Shown: in pieces, positions 19,511 to 27,975 of the stretch
Layout: the number at the start of each line of letters is the position of its first letter
Position numbering within the stretch: position 1 is the stretch's first letter
NCBI RefSeq assembly: GCF_000011365.1
Contig: NC_004463.1
Location: 4,326,001 to 4,390,000 of the forward strand
DNA: 64,000 bases
Source of the DNA: Bradyrhizobium diazoefficiens USDA 110
Lineage (GTDB): Bacteria > Pseudomonadota > Alphaproteobacteria > Rhizobiales > Xanthobacteraceae
Direction: 5' to 3'
Notes under the pieces: generated by a model
Database searches by the model: none
Told to the model about the DNA's origin: nothing
What the model saw: the letters and a program-made list of their open reading frames with translations, nothing else
Position numbers and translations under genes: made by a program

Positions 19511-20611
19511 CTAGTCATGGCTACTTGGTAACGCTACCATTTTGTTCGCAGTGCCCGCACCTGACGCAGCCGGCCTGCCGTCCGGACGCCGCGCCGACGA
19601 GCTTTGCCGCTCGATCACCTTGAAGCCGAGATCGAGCACCGGCTGCTCCGGGCGCCGTCCGTCGATCGCCTCGATCAGCATGGTGGCGGCGGTCTTGCCC
19701 ATCTCGTAGCGGTTGGTGCGCACGCTGGTCAGGGTGGGGACGGCGGAGGCCATGAATTCGAGGTCGTTGAAGCCGACGATCGCGATCTGCTCGGGGACGC
19801 CGATCTCGCGGCGCCGGCATTCGAACAGCACGCCGAGCGCGAGGTCGTCGTTGGCGCAGAACACCGCATCGAGGTCGGGCTCGCGTGCCAGGAGATCGGT
19901 GAACAGGGCGCCGCCGAGCGTTACGGACGTCGGCGTGGCGGTCGTGACGACGAGGCGTTGCTCGAACAGGGAGGCGTCCTTCATGGCCGAGACATATCCG
20001 TCCAGCCGCCGCTGCACCCGCGGGTCCATGCGCGCGCCGACGAATCCGATCTTGCGGTGACCTTGCGCGAACAGGTGGGCAACCGCGGCGCGCGCTGCCT
20101 CATAGTGGGAAAAGCCGATCATCATGTCGACCGGATTGGGCCCGATCTCCATGATCTGCACGATCGGACAGTCGGCCGCCTCCAGCATCGCGCGCGATTC
20201 CGCGGTCTGGTCGATGCCGGTGACGATCAGCCCGGCGGGCTTCTGCGCAAGAAACAGGCGCAGCAGCTTCTCCTCCTGGAGGATGCTGTAGCGTGTGTTG
20301 GACAGCTGGATCGAGTAACGGCCGCCTTCGGAGGCGTCATAGATGCCGCGCAGCACGTCGGAAAACACGTTGTTGGTCAGTGACGGAATCAAGACACCGA
20401 TCACCTCGGTGCGTTGCGAGGCGAGCGCGCGTGCCGCCAGGTTCGGCACATAACCGAGCTCCTTGGCCGCGCTCTCGACCCGCGTCCGCTTGGCGACTGA
20501 GAGCGCTTCGGGGTTACGGAAGAAGCGGGACGCCGTGATCGGGCTGACGCCGGCAAGCTCGGCGACTTCCGCCAGCCGGATTTTGCCTGACTTGGTGCGT
20601 TTTCGACCCAT
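19511..20611 (-). CDS. LacI family transcriptional regulator of the sugar-acid genes
   Basis: Sugar-responsive repressor, 366 residues from ATG 20611. N-terminal helix-turn-helix IRLAEVAELAGVSPITASRFF, hinge helix NLAARALASQ, then a periplasmic-binding-protein-like core with VIGVLIPSLTNNVFSDVLRGI and a C-terminal VIERQSS segment. It is GntR-like (gluconate-type) rather than LacI-like in the HTH. Located between the dehydratase arm (leftward) and the ABC transporter arm (rightward), with palindromic operators on both sides; autoregulation through the 20653 site is likely. The left operator is inside its own last codons. Confidence 0.92.
   Translation of the reverse strand: MGRKRTKSGKIRLAEVAELAGVSPITASRFFRNPEALSVAKRTRVESAAKELGYVPNLAARALASQRTEVIGVLIPSLTNNVFSDVLRGIYDASEGGRYSIQLSNTRYSILQEEKLLRLFLAQKPAGLIVTGIDQTAESRAMLEAADCPIVQIMEIGPNPVDMMIGFSHYEAARAAVAHLFAQGHRKIGFVGARMDPRVQRRLDGYVSAMKDASLFEQRLVVTTATPTSVTLGGALFTDLLAREPDLDAVFCANDDLALGVLFECRRREIGVPEQIAIVGFNDLEFMASAVPTLTSVRTNRYEMGKTAATMLIEAIDGRRPEQPVLDLGFKVIERQSSSARRPDGRPAASGAGTANKMVALPSSHD
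19526..19539. promoter_or_regulatory. LacI-type operator inside the 3' end of the regulator gene
   Basis: TGGTAACGCTACCA is a palindrome with a central CG and 6 of 7 matched half-site pairs. It matches the site at 20653 at 12 of 14 positions. It encodes part of the regulator's C-terminus, 137 bp ahead of the dehydratase ATG, where a leftward promoter would be expected. Confidence 0.6.
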
Positions 20612-20652
20612 TGCTGCTCTTAACACAGTCACTGCCGCAAACAAAGGAACGT

Positions 20653-20666
20653 TGACAGCGCTACCA
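20653..20666. promoter_or_regulatory. LacI-type operator between regulator and ABC transporter genes
   Basis: TGACAGCGCTACCA, central CG, 5 of 7 half-site pairs symmetric. It lies 41 bp ahead of the regulator start and about 145 bp ahead of the ABC ATPase start, a position that could control both divergent genes. Shares the GCTACCA half with the site at 19526. Confidence 0.6.
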
Positions 20667-20811
20667 GCAACGACTAACCAAAGACAAATTGCCAAAACCG
20701 CACAAACTGCCGACAATGTCGCCTGTTAAGACCGGGCTTCGTTCGGCGAAGTTCAGAAAAAACAAGACGGTCGCGGCGCGAGGCGCCGTGGACTTTCGAG
20801 GAGGGAGCTAG

Positions 20812-21879
20812 ATGTCGTCTGTGCAAATCCGCGACGTGCGGAAATCGTTCGGCAACTTTGAAGTCCTGCACGGCGTCTCGATCCCGATCGAGGACGGCCA
20901 GTTCGTCGTTCTGGTGGGCCCCTCCGGCTGCGGCAAGTCGACGCTTCTGCGCATGCTCGCAGGCCTCGAGAACATCACCTCCGGCACGATCTCGATCGGC
21001 GACCGCGTCGTCAATAATGTCCAGCCCAAGGAGCGGGACATTGCGATGGTGTTCCAGAACTACGCGCTCTATCCGCATATGACCGTTGGCGAGAATATGG
21101 GCTTCTCGCTGAAGCTGCGGAACGCGAGTTCCGACGAGATCAACAAGCGCGTCAAGCGCGCCGCCGAGATCCTCGCGCTGTCGCCGCTGCTCGAGCGCTA
21201 TCCGCGCCAGCTCTCCGGCGGCCAGCGTCAGCGCGTCGCCATGGGCCGCGCCATCGTGCGCGATCCGCAGGTCTTCCTGTTCGACGAGCCCTTGTCGAAC
21301 CTCGACGCCAAGTTGCGCGTCGCCATGCGCACCGAGATCAAGGAGCTGCACCAGCGGCTGAAGACCACGACCGTCTACGTCACCCACGACCAGATCGAGG
21401 CCATGACTATGGCCGACAAGATCGTCGTCATGCATGACGGCATCGTCGAGCAGATGGGCACGCCGCTCGAGCTCTACGACAAGCCTGAAAACCAGTTCGT
21501 CGCCGGCTTCATCGGCTCGCCGGCCATGAACTTCCTGAAGGGGCATGTCCGCGTCAACGGCACTGCGACCTTCGAAGGGCCGAACGGCGTCAAGCTGCCG
21601 CTCAGGAACGCGCCGGAGGGGGCCGACGGCCGTCCCGTGGTCTTTGGTGTCCGGCCCGAGCATTTCACCATCGCCGACGATGGCGCTGAGGCCGAGATCG
21701 TCGTGGTCGAGCCGACCGGCTCGGAAACCCAGGTCTTCGCCAAGCTCGGCGGCGAGCAGGTCGTCGCCGTTTTCCGCGAGCGTCACCAGTTCAACCCGGG
21801 CGACAAGGTCCGGCTGAGGCCCGATCCGTCGGTGGTTCACCTGTTCGACGAGGCCACGGGGAAACGGCTCAATGCGTAA
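20812..21879 (+). CDS. ABC sugar transporter ATP-binding protein (UgpC/MalK type)
   Basis: ATPase of a carbohydrate uptake type 1 transporter, 355 residues. Walker A GPSGCGKST, Q-loop VFQNYALYPHM, signature LSGGQRQRVAMGRA, Walker B VFLFDEPLSNLDAKLR, and switch His in VYVTHDQIEAMTMAD, followed by a C-terminal TOBE/OB regulatory domain (from about 240). GAGGAGGGAG lies 5-10 bp before the ATG. First gene of the rightward arm, ahead of the binding protein and two permeases, an unusual gene order with the ATPase first. Confidence 0.95.
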   Translation: MSSVQIRDVRKSFGNFEVLHGVSIPIEDGQFVVLVGPSGCGKSTLLRMLAGLENITSGTISIGDRVVNNVQPKERDIAMVFQNYALYPHMTVGENMGFSLKLRNASSDEINKRVKRAAEILALSPLLERYPRQLSGGQRQRVAMGRAIVRDPQVFLFDEPLSNLDAKLRVAMRTEIKELHQRLKTTTVYVTHDQIEAMTMADKIVVMHDGIVEQMGTPLELYDKPENQFVAGFIGSPAMNFLKGHVRVNGTATFEGPNGVKLPLRNAPEGADGRPVVFGVRPEHFTIADDGAEAEIVVVEPTGSETQVFAKLGGEQVVAVFRERHQFNPGDKVRLRPDPSVVHLFDEATGKRLNA

Positions 21880-21938
21880 TGCAAGCTGAATAAGGCAGAC
21901 TGCAAAAGACTACAAAAAAGCATCACAGGGAGGACGAC

Positions 21939-23258
21939 ATGCAAGACTTTACCCGCCGGGCTCTGCTCCAAGGCGGAACCGCGCTGGCTGCCACCGGCGC
22001 ACTGACCGGGCCGGCACTGTTCGACTTCGCAAGGGCTTGGGCGGCGGACTCGCCGTGGAAGGCCGAGCCGGGCGCCAAGCTGACGGTGATGCGCTGGAAG
22101 CGTTTCGTGCCGCAGGAAGACGAAGCATTCAACGCCATGGTCGCGGCGTTCAAGACTGCGACCGGCACCGAGATGAACGTGTTCAGCGAGTCCTTCGAGG
22201 ACGTGCAGCCGAAGGCATCGGTTGCCGCCAACACCGGCTCGGGTCTCGATCTGGCCTGGGGCCTGCACACGCTGCCGCAGCTGTTCCCGACCAAGGTCCT
22301 CAAGATGAACGACGTCGCCGATTATCTCGGCAAGAAGTACGGCGGATGGACCGATGCGGCAGCCAAGACCTGCAAGCTCGGTGACGACTGGTTGGGAATC
22401 CCGGTTGCGACCAACGGCGGCTACATGACGTACCGCAAGTCGGCGACGGACAAGGCCGGCTTCAAGGAATTCCCGAAGGACTTCCCCGGCTTCCTCGAGA
22501 TGTGCAAGGCACTGAAGGCAAACAACACGCCGGCCGGCTTTGCCCTCGGCCATGCCAGCGGCGACGGCAACTCATGGCTGCACTGGGTCCTCTGGGGCCA
22601 CGGCGCTTACACGGTCGACCAGAACGACAAGGTCATCATCAATTCGCCGGAGACGGCGAAGGCGCTGGAGTATTGCAAGGCGCTTTACGAGACCTTCATC
22701 CCGGGCACGCCGTCGTGGAACGACTCCTCCAACAACAAGGCGTACCTGGCTGGCGAACTCTATTGTACGGCCAACGGCATCTCGATCTACGTGGGGGCCA
22801 AGACCGATCCGACCAAGAAGGAGCTGACTGAGGACACCTATCACGCCCTGTGGCCGGTGGGTCCGATCGGCAAGCCGACCGAATTGCAGCTTGCGCTGCC
22901 CATCCTCGCGTTCAACTTCACCAAATATCCGAACGCAGCGAAGGCCTTCATCGCCTTCATGCTGGAGAAGGAGAACTACGAGAAGTGGTTGAGCGGTGCG
23001 CAAGGCTATTTGACGCAGACCTTGAACGCCTATGAGACGGCCCCGGTCTGGACCGCGGATCCCAAGAACGCCGTGTTTGCGCAGGCGTCCAAGCGTACGT
23101 TGCCGGCCTCGGGCATCGGCACTGTGGGCGAGAAGGCGGCAACCGCAATCGCCGACTTCATCGTCGTCGACATGTTCGCCAACTATTGCACCGGCACCAA
23201 GGATGTGAAGGGCTCAATGGCGGAAGCCGAGCGCCAGTTGAAGCGCATCTATCGTTAA
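21939..23258 (+). CDS. ABC sugar transporter substrate-binding protein, Tat signal
   Basis: Periplasmic family-1 extracellular solute-binding protein, 439 residues. The N-terminus carries a twin-Arg motif (FTRRALLQG) with a hydrophobic stretch and a likely cleavage after ARAWA, so export by Tat is predicted. The mature part begins with KLTVMRWKRFVPQEDEAFNAMV and has many aromatic residues as expected for a sugar ligand site. It follows the ATPase gene by 59 bp and is separated from the first permease by a strong hairpin (23267-23295). Ligand is probably the sugar or sugar acid degraded by the neighbouring enzymes. Confidence 0.92.
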   Translation: MQDFTRRALLQGGTALAATGALTGPALFDFARAWAADSPWKAEPGAKLTVMRWKRFVPQEDEAFNAMVAAFKTATGTEMNVFSESFEDVQPKASVAANTGSGLDLAWGLHTLPQLFPTKVLKMNDVADYLGKKYGGWTDAAAKTCKLGDDWLGIPVATNGGYMTYRKSATDKAGFKEFPKDFPGFLEMCKALKANNTPAGFALGHASGDGNSWLHWVLWGHGAYTVDQNDKVIINSPETAKALEYCKALYETFIPGTPSWNDSSNNKAYLAGELYCTANGISIYVGAKTDPTKKELTEDTYHALWPVGPIGKPTELQLALPILAFNFTKYPNAAKAFIAFMLEKENYEKWLSGAQGYLTQTLNAYETAPVWTADPKNAVFAQASKRTLPASGIGTVGEKAATAIADFIVVDMFANYCTGTKDVKGSMAEAERQLKRIYR

Positions 23259-23266
23259 CCGTCGCG

Positions 23267-23295
23267 GAGTGGGTGGTCTCGCCGGCCACCCACTC
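23267..23295 (+). promoter_or_regulatory. intercistronic hairpin between binding protein and permease genes
   Basis: Perfect 10-bp stem GAGTGGGTGG (23267-23276) and CCACCCACTC (23286-23295) with a 9-base loop, starting 9 bases after the binding-protein stop. No U-run follows, so it is more likely an RNA-stabilising or partial-termination element that raises binding-protein over permease expression, as in other sugar ABC operons. Confidence 0.6.
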
Positions 23296-23322
23296 GTCAA
23301 CACTCCGATCAGGGATCCGAGC

Positions 23323-24279
23323 ATGGCCGATATCGCAGTTGCTCCCCGCGCCAAGCCGCAGATTCAAAAGGCACGCGCCTGGGACCAGCTCAAGCACAAC
23401 CGCAACTGGCTCGGTTTCTGGTTCATGGTGCCGGCCATGGCATTCCTGATCTTCTTCCTGGCCTATCCGCTCGGGCTCGGGATCTGGCTGTCCTTCACCG
23501 ATACCCGCATCGGCCGCGTCGGGCACTTCATCGGCACCGAGAACTACGAATGGCTCTGGGACGATTCCATCTTCTGGCTGTCGGTGTTCAACACGCTGCT
23601 CTACACCTTCGTCGCCAGCGCCGTTAAATTCGCGGTCGGGCTCTATCTCGCGTTGCTCCTGAACGAACACATGCCGTTCAAGGCGATGCTGCGCGCAGCC
23701 GTACTGATCCCGTTCATCGTGCCCACGGTGCTCTCCGCGCTGGCGTTCTGGTGGATATTCGACTCTCAGTTCTCCATCATCTCATGGTCGTTGCGGCATC
23801 TCGGGCTGATCAGCCAGAACATCAATTTCCTCGGGGATACCACCTGGGCGAGGATCTGCGTTATCTTCGCCAATATCTGGCGCGGAGTGCCGTTCGTGGC
23901 GATCACGCTGCTCGCCGGCCTGCAGACGGTATCGCCCTCGCTCTATGAAGCCGCGACCCTGGACGGCGCCACGCGCTGGCAGAATTTCCGCTTCATAACC
24001 TATCCGCTGCTGACGCCGATCATCGCCGTGGTGATGACTTTCTCGGTGCTGTTCACCTTCACCGACTTCCAGCTGATCTGGGCGATGACGCGCGGCGGCC
24101 CGGTCAATGCGACCCACCTGATGGCGACGCTGTCCTATCAGCGCGCGATCATCGCAGGGCAACTCGGCGAGGGCGCCGCGATCTCGAGCGCCATGATTCC
24201 ATTCCTGCTTGCTGCGATCATGGTCTCCTGGTTCGGCCTCCAGCGTCGCAAGTGGCAACAGGGAGAAAGCAATGACTGA
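23323..24279 (+). CDS. ABC sugar transporter permease 1 (MalF/UgpA-like)
   Basis: Integral membrane subunit, 318 residues, six predicted helices. First helix LGFWFMVPAMAFLIFFLAYPLGLGIWLSF; the cytoplasmic EAA loop is EAATLDGATRWQNFRFITYPLL, which docks on the ATPase. ATG 23323 follows AGGGA at good spacing and was preferred to an upstream in-frame start at 23269, which falls in the hairpin. Its last 8 bp overlap the second permease. Confidence 0.93.
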   Translation: MADIAVAPRAKPQIQKARAWDQLKHNRNWLGFWFMVPAMAFLIFFLAYPLGLGIWLSFTDTRIGRVGHFIGTENYEWLWDDSIFWLSVFNTLLYTFVASAVKFAVGLYLALLLNEHMPFKAMLRAAVLIPFIVPTVLSALAFWWIFDSQFSIISWSLRHLGLISQNINFLGDTTWARICVIFANIWRGVPFVAITLLAGLQTVSPSLYEAATLDGATRWQNFRFITYPLLTPIIAVVMTFSVLFTFTDFQLIWAMTRGGPVNATHLMATLSYQRAIIAGQLGEGAAISSAMIPFLLAAIMVSWFGLQRRKWQQGESND

Positions 24280-25195
24280 TCTTCCTGCCTCGAAAGTCGA
24301 TCTCAAGTCCGTGCTATCGACGCCGGCGCGCGCCGATAACAGCGAGGGCATGAGCTATCTCCAGTCCGTGCCGCGGCGCATGGTGACGCTCTATCTGCCG
24401 CTCACGATCATCGTCGTGGTTCTGCTGTTCCCGTTCTACTGGATGGCGCTGACCTCGGTGAAGCCGGACGAGCAGCTGCTCGATCTCGACAAGTTCAATC
24501 CGTTCTGGACCTGGAATCCGACCTTCAAGCACTTCTACAAGCTGCTTTTCGAGAGCTACTATCCGCATTGGCTCTGGAACACGATGTACGTGGCGATCTG
24601 CGCCACGGTGCTCTCGATCGTCGCATCGGTGTTTGCGGCCTACGCCATCGTGCGGCTGCGTTACAAGGGCGCCAATCTGGTCGGGGGGCTGATCTTCCTT
24701 GCCTATCTCGTGCCGCCTTCGATCCTGTTCATTCCGCTCGCCACCGTCGTGTATCAGTACGGCCTTTTCGACTCGCCGCTGGCGCTGATCCTGACCTATC
24801 CGACGATCCTGATCCCGTTCTCGACCTGGCTGCTGATGGGCTATTTCAAGACCATCCCCTTCGAGCTCGAGGAATGCGCGCTGATCGACGGCGCGAGCCG
24901 CTGGCAGATCCTGATCAAGATCGTCGTGCCGCTCGCAATCCCCGGCCTCATCTCGGCCTTCATCTTCTGTTTCACGCTATGCTGGAACGAGTTCATCTAC
25001 GCACTGACCTTCCTGCAATCGACCAGCAACAAGACGGTGCCGGTCGCGATCGTCAACGAGTTCGTGGATGGTGACATCTACCGTTGGGGTTCGCTGATGG
25101 CGGGGGCGCTGGCCGGCTCGCTGCCGCTCGTCATCCTTTACGCCTTCTTCGTGGAGCATTATGTGTCGGCGATGACCGGCGCCGTGAAGGAATGA
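24272..25195 (+). CDS. ABC sugar transporter permease 2 (MalG/UgpE-like)
   Basis: Partner permease, 307 residues. A polar N-terminal tail of about 50 residues precedes the first helix (YLPLTIIVVVLLFPFYWMAL). The EAA motif is ELEECALIDGASRWQILIKIVVPLA and the C-terminal helix ends FVEHYVSAMTGAVKE. ATG 24272 has GGGAGAAAGC ahead and overlaps the previous stop by 8 bp, so translation is coupled. Confidence 0.93.
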   Translation: MTDLPASKVDLKSVLSTPARADNSEGMSYLQSVPRRMVTLYLPLTIIVVVLLFPFYWMALTSVKPDEQLLDLDKFNPFWTWNPTFKHFYKLLFESYYPHWLWNTMYVAICATVLSIVASVFAAYAIVRLRYKGANLVGGLIFLAYLVPPSILFIPLATVVYQYGLFDSPLALILTYPTILIPFSTWLLMGYFKTIPFELEECALIDGASRWQILIKIVVPLAIPGLISAFIFCFTLCWNEFIYALTFLQSTSNKTVPVAIVNEFVDGDIYRWGSLMAGALAGSLPLVILYAFFVEHYVSAMTGAVKE

Positions 25196-25267
25196 TCGCG
25201 GGGCTTGCCGAGGGCGCGTCAGGAGCGGCGCGGTCCGGCCAATAAGCCAATAAGAAGGAGTAGGCTC

Positions 25268-26254
25268 TTGCACATTCTGGTTCTGGGCGCCGCCGGCATG
25301 GTCGGCCGTAAATTCTGTGAACGGCTGCTGCGCGACGGCCGGCTCGGCAAGAGCGAGATCACCAAGCTGACCATGCACGACGTGGTCGAGCCCAAGAAGC
25401 CGGAGAAGGCCGGTTTTCCGGTCGAGACGGTGTCGGGCGATTTCGCCGTGCCGGGCGCGGCCGAAAAGCTGATCGCCGGACGCCCGGATGCGATCTTCCA
25501 TCTCGCCGCGATCGTGTCGGGCGAGGCCGAACTCGATTTCGACAAGGGCTACCGCATCAATCTCGACGGCACGCGAATGCTGCTCGACGCGATCCGCCTC
25601 GTCGGCGGCGGCTACAAGCCGCGCGTGGTGTTCACCTCGTCGATCGCGGTGTTCGGCGCCCCGTTCCCGGACGCGATCGGCGACGAGTTCTTCCACACCC
25701 CGCTGCTCAGCTACGGCACCCAGAAGGCGATCGGCGAGCTGCTGCTCGCCGACTATTCCCGCCGCGGCTTCCTCGATGGCATCGGCATCCGCCTGCCGAC
25801 CATCTGCATCCGGCCCGGCCTGCCCAACAAGGCGGCATCGGGCTTCTTCTCCAACATCCTGCGTGAGCCGCTGGCCGGCAAGGAAGCGATCCTCCCGGTG
25901 TCCGAGGACGTCCGCCATTGGCATGCGACGCCGCGTTCGGCCGTCGGTTTCCTGCTGCACGCCGGCACCATGGACCTCGCCACCGTCGGCCCGCGCCGCA
26001 ACCTGACCATGCCGGGCCTGTCGGCGACCGTCGGCGAGCAGATCGCCGCCTTGAAGCGCGTTGCCGGCGAAAAGGTCGCAGCCCGCATCAAGCGGGAGCC
26101 CGATCCCTTCATCGTCGGCATCGTCGGCGGCTGGCCGCGCAACTTCAACGCAAAGCGGTCGCTCGAGCTCGGCTTCACCACTGCCGAGAAGAATTTCGAC
26201 GATATCATCCGCATTCACATCGAAGACGAGCTCGGCGGCAATTTCGTCGCCTGA
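25268..26254 (+). CDS. DenD-like NAD-dependent epimerase/dehydrogenase, TTG start
   Basis: Extended SDR related to D-erythronate dehydrogenase DenD, 328 residues. TTG 25268 is the likely start: GAAGGAG ends 7 bp upstream and translation then begins MHILVLGAAGMVGRKF, the usual family N-terminus with the GxxGxxG NAD motif. An ATG at 25205 would add an Arg/Pro-rich extension. Other motifs: HLAAIVSGEAELDFDKGY, VFTSSIAVFG, and Tyr-x3-Lys in SYGTQKAIGE. The family oxidises C2 or C3 of sugar acids such as erythronate; here the transporter, kinase and aldolase neighbours suggest oxidation of an incoming sugar acid, substrate open. Confidence 0.86.
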   Translation: MHILVLGAAGMVGRKFCERLLRDGRLGKSEITKLTMHDVVEPKKPEKAGFPVETVSGDFAVPGAAEKLIAGRPDAIFHLAAIVSGEAELDFDKGYRINLDGTRMLLDAIRLVGGGYKPRVVFTSSIAVFGAPFPDAIGDEFFHTPLLSYGTQKAIGELLLADYSRRGFLDGIGIRLPTICIRPGLPNKAASGFFSNILREPLAGKEAILPVSEDVRHWHATPRSAVGFLLHAGTMDLATVGPRRNLTMPGLSATVGEQIAALKRVAGEKVAARIKREPDPFIVGIVGGWPRNFNAKRSLELGFTTAEKNFDDIIRIHIEDELGGNFVA

Positions 26255-26262
26255 CGCAATCG

Positions 26263-27276
26263 ATGAACAGCCTGGATCTGATGATGGCGAGCGTTGCTTG
26301 CATCGGCGAATGCATGGTCGAGCTCCGGCAGGCCCAAGGTGGACATTCCGCGGGACAATCTGCCGGACAGTCCGCCGGGCAGGGCGGCGGTCTCTATTCG
26401 CGCGGCTTCGGCGGTGACACCCTCAACACCGCGGTCTATCTGGCGCGGCTCGAGGTCAAGGTCGATTACTTCACCGCGCTCGGCGACGATGCCCTGAGCG
26501 ATGAGATGATCGCGGCCTGGAATGCGGAGAGCATCGGGACCCGCCGCGTCGTGCGCTTGCCGGGCAAGCTGCCCGGCCTCTACATGATCCAGACTGATGC
26601 GAAGGGCGAGCGCCAGTTCTTCCACTGGCGCGACAGCGCGGCCGCCCGCCAGCTGATGAGCCTGCCGGAGACGGACGAACTGCTCAACTCGCTGATGAGC
26701 TACGACATCGTCTATCTCTCCGCGATCACGCTCTCGATCTACGACGCCCCCGGCCGCGAGCGCCTGCTCGCGGCGATCAAGCGCGCCCGCCTGCTCGGTA
26801 CCCGCTTCGTGTTCGACACCAATTTTCGCGCGCGGGGATGGCCCGATCGCGATGTCGCCCGCGAGGCCTTTGCCGCGGCGTTTGCGACCGCCGACATCGT
26901 GCTGACCTCGACCGAGGATCTCCTCGCGCTCTATCCGGGCGAGAGCCGCGACCAGCTGATGGCGCGCATCCCGAGCCCCGAGCTGGTGTTCCGGCTCGCC
27001 GAGCCGGTCAGCCTGTTGCGCTTTCCGGGCGGCACCAGCGAGGTCCGTGCCGAGCCCATGACCAAGCCCGTGGTGGACACCACGGCGGCCGGCGACAGCT
27101 TTGCCGCGGCCTATATCGCAGCCCGGCTCGCCGGTTCCGAGCCGGTCGAGGCGGCGCAGGCCGGTCATCGCCTCGCCAGCCTCGTGATCTGCTATCCCGG
27201 CGCCATCATTCCAGGCTATGCCATGCCGCCGAAGAAGCGGCACCGGCCGGCGGCTACGCGCCAAGCGACCAAGTGA
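26263..27276 (+). CDS. PfkB family kinase, 2-keto-3-deoxygluconate kinase-like
   Basis: Ribokinase-fold sugar kinase, 337 residues. N-terminal GECMVELRQ, substrate motif GGDTLNTAVYLARL, FDTNFRARGWPD, and the C-terminal anion-hole signature DTTAAGDSFAAAYIAARLAG with the catalytic Asp. This pattern fits KDG kinases (KdgK). A SAGQ-type tandem insert between the first strand and the GGDTLNT loop (codons 29-40) is unusual. ATG 26263 lies 8 bp after the denD-like stop; ATG 26281 or 26284 are alternative starts with no better ribosome site. The aldolase gene follows, so the product is presumably a 6-phosphorylated keto-deoxy acid. Confidence 0.88.
   Translation: MNSLDLMMASVACIGECMVELRQAQGGHSAGQSAGQSAGQGGGLYSRGFGGDTLNTAVYLARLEVKVDYFTALGDDALSDEMIAAWNAESIGTRRVVRLPGKLPGLYMIQTDAKGERQFFHWRDSAAARQLMSLPETDELLNSLMSYDIVYLSAITLSIYDAPGRERLLAAIKRARLLGTRFVFDTNFRARGWPDRDVAREAFAAAFATADIVLTSTEDLLALYPGESRDQLMARIPSPELVFRLAEPVSLLRFPGGTSEVRAEPMTKPVVDTTAAGDSFAAAYIAARLAGSEPVEAAQAGHRLASLVICYPGAIIPGYAMPPKKRHRPAATRQATK
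26347..26382 (+). repeat. three tandem SAGQ codon repeats inside the kinase gene
   Basis: Three 12-bp units encoding Ser-Ala-Gly-Gln follow one another in frame, with several synonymous differences between units. They are followed by GGG and then the conserved LYSRGFGGDTLNT segment. Probably a flexible surface loop. Confidence 0.8.
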
Positions 27277-27289
27277 AACGAAGGCCAAG

Positions 27290-27940
27290 ATGACCACGAC
27301 TGCCCAACAGAACCAGCTCGTCGCGCTATTCAAGGCTGCGACCGTTATTCCCGTCCTCACCATCGAGCGCATCCAGGATGCTGTACCGCTGGCCCGTGCG
27401 CTGGTTGCGGGCGGCGTCCGCACGCTGGAGGTGACCCTGCGCACCCCCGTTGCGATCGAGGCGGCGAGGGCGATGATGGCCGAGGTACCCGAGGCGGTCG
27501 TCGGCATCGGCACGATTCTCAATCCGGCCGACTTCACTCGTGTGGAGAAGCTCGGCGTCGCGTTCGGCATCAGCCCGGGCCTGACCCCGGACCTGTTGAA
27601 GGCCGCCACCGACAGCTCGTTGCCGTTTGCGCCGGGCATTGCCACGGCGTCCGAACTGATGATGGCGCTGTCCTACGGCTTCGACGTCGCAAAATTCTTC
27701 CCGGCCGAGCAGGCCGGCGGCATCAAGGGCCTGCGCGCGCTCGGCGGGCCATTCCCGAACGTGCGGTTCTGCCCGACCGGCGGGGTGGGCGAGGCCAATG
27801 CGGCGACCTGGCTGGCGGAGCCCAACGTGGTCGCGGTCGGCGGATCCTGGCTGTGCCCGACCGCGGAGATCAGGGCGGGGAACTGGGCCGGCATAACTGC
27901 CATCTGCCAGCGCACCCTCAAGGCCCTGAAAGGCGCGTGA
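27290..27940 (+). CDS. eda: 2-dehydro-3-deoxy-6-phosphogluconate aldolase (KDPG aldolase)
   Basis: Class I aldolase that splits KDPG into pyruvate and glyceraldehyde 3-phosphate (or KDPGal in relatives). 216 residues, usual length. Glu47 (TLEVTLRT) and Schiff-base Lys135 (VAKFFPAE) are present, with the phosphate-binding PTGGV and VGGSWL motifs. ATG 27290 has AAGG upstream. Terminal enzyme of the sugar-acid route encoded here; because the upstream enzymes are not of the standard Edd type, the natural substrate could be a KDPG epimer. Confidence 0.93.
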   Translation: MTTTAQQNQLVALFKAATVIPVLTIERIQDAVPLARALVAGGVRTLEVTLRTPVAIEAARAMMAEVPEAVVGIGTILNPADFTRVEKLGVAFGISPGLTPDLLKAATDSSLPFAPGIATASELMMALSYGFDVAKFFPAEQAGGIKGLRALGGPFPNVRFCPTGGVGEANAATWLAEPNVVAVGGSWLCPTAEIRAGNWAGITAICQRTLKALKGA

Positions 27941-27975
27941 AGTCTTGCCATCCCTAGGCTAAGACATAGCTCAGG

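Noticed and set aside
17515..19623. 702-codon open frame on the plus strand
   Set aside because: It is the antisense of the IlvD/Edd dehydratase gene; long antisense frames are expected in GC-rich DNA and it shows no family motif or ribosome site.
25918..26262. N-terminal extension of the PfkB kinase
   Set aside because: Shadow frame of the DenD-like gene; family N-terminus begins near ATG 26263 or 26284.
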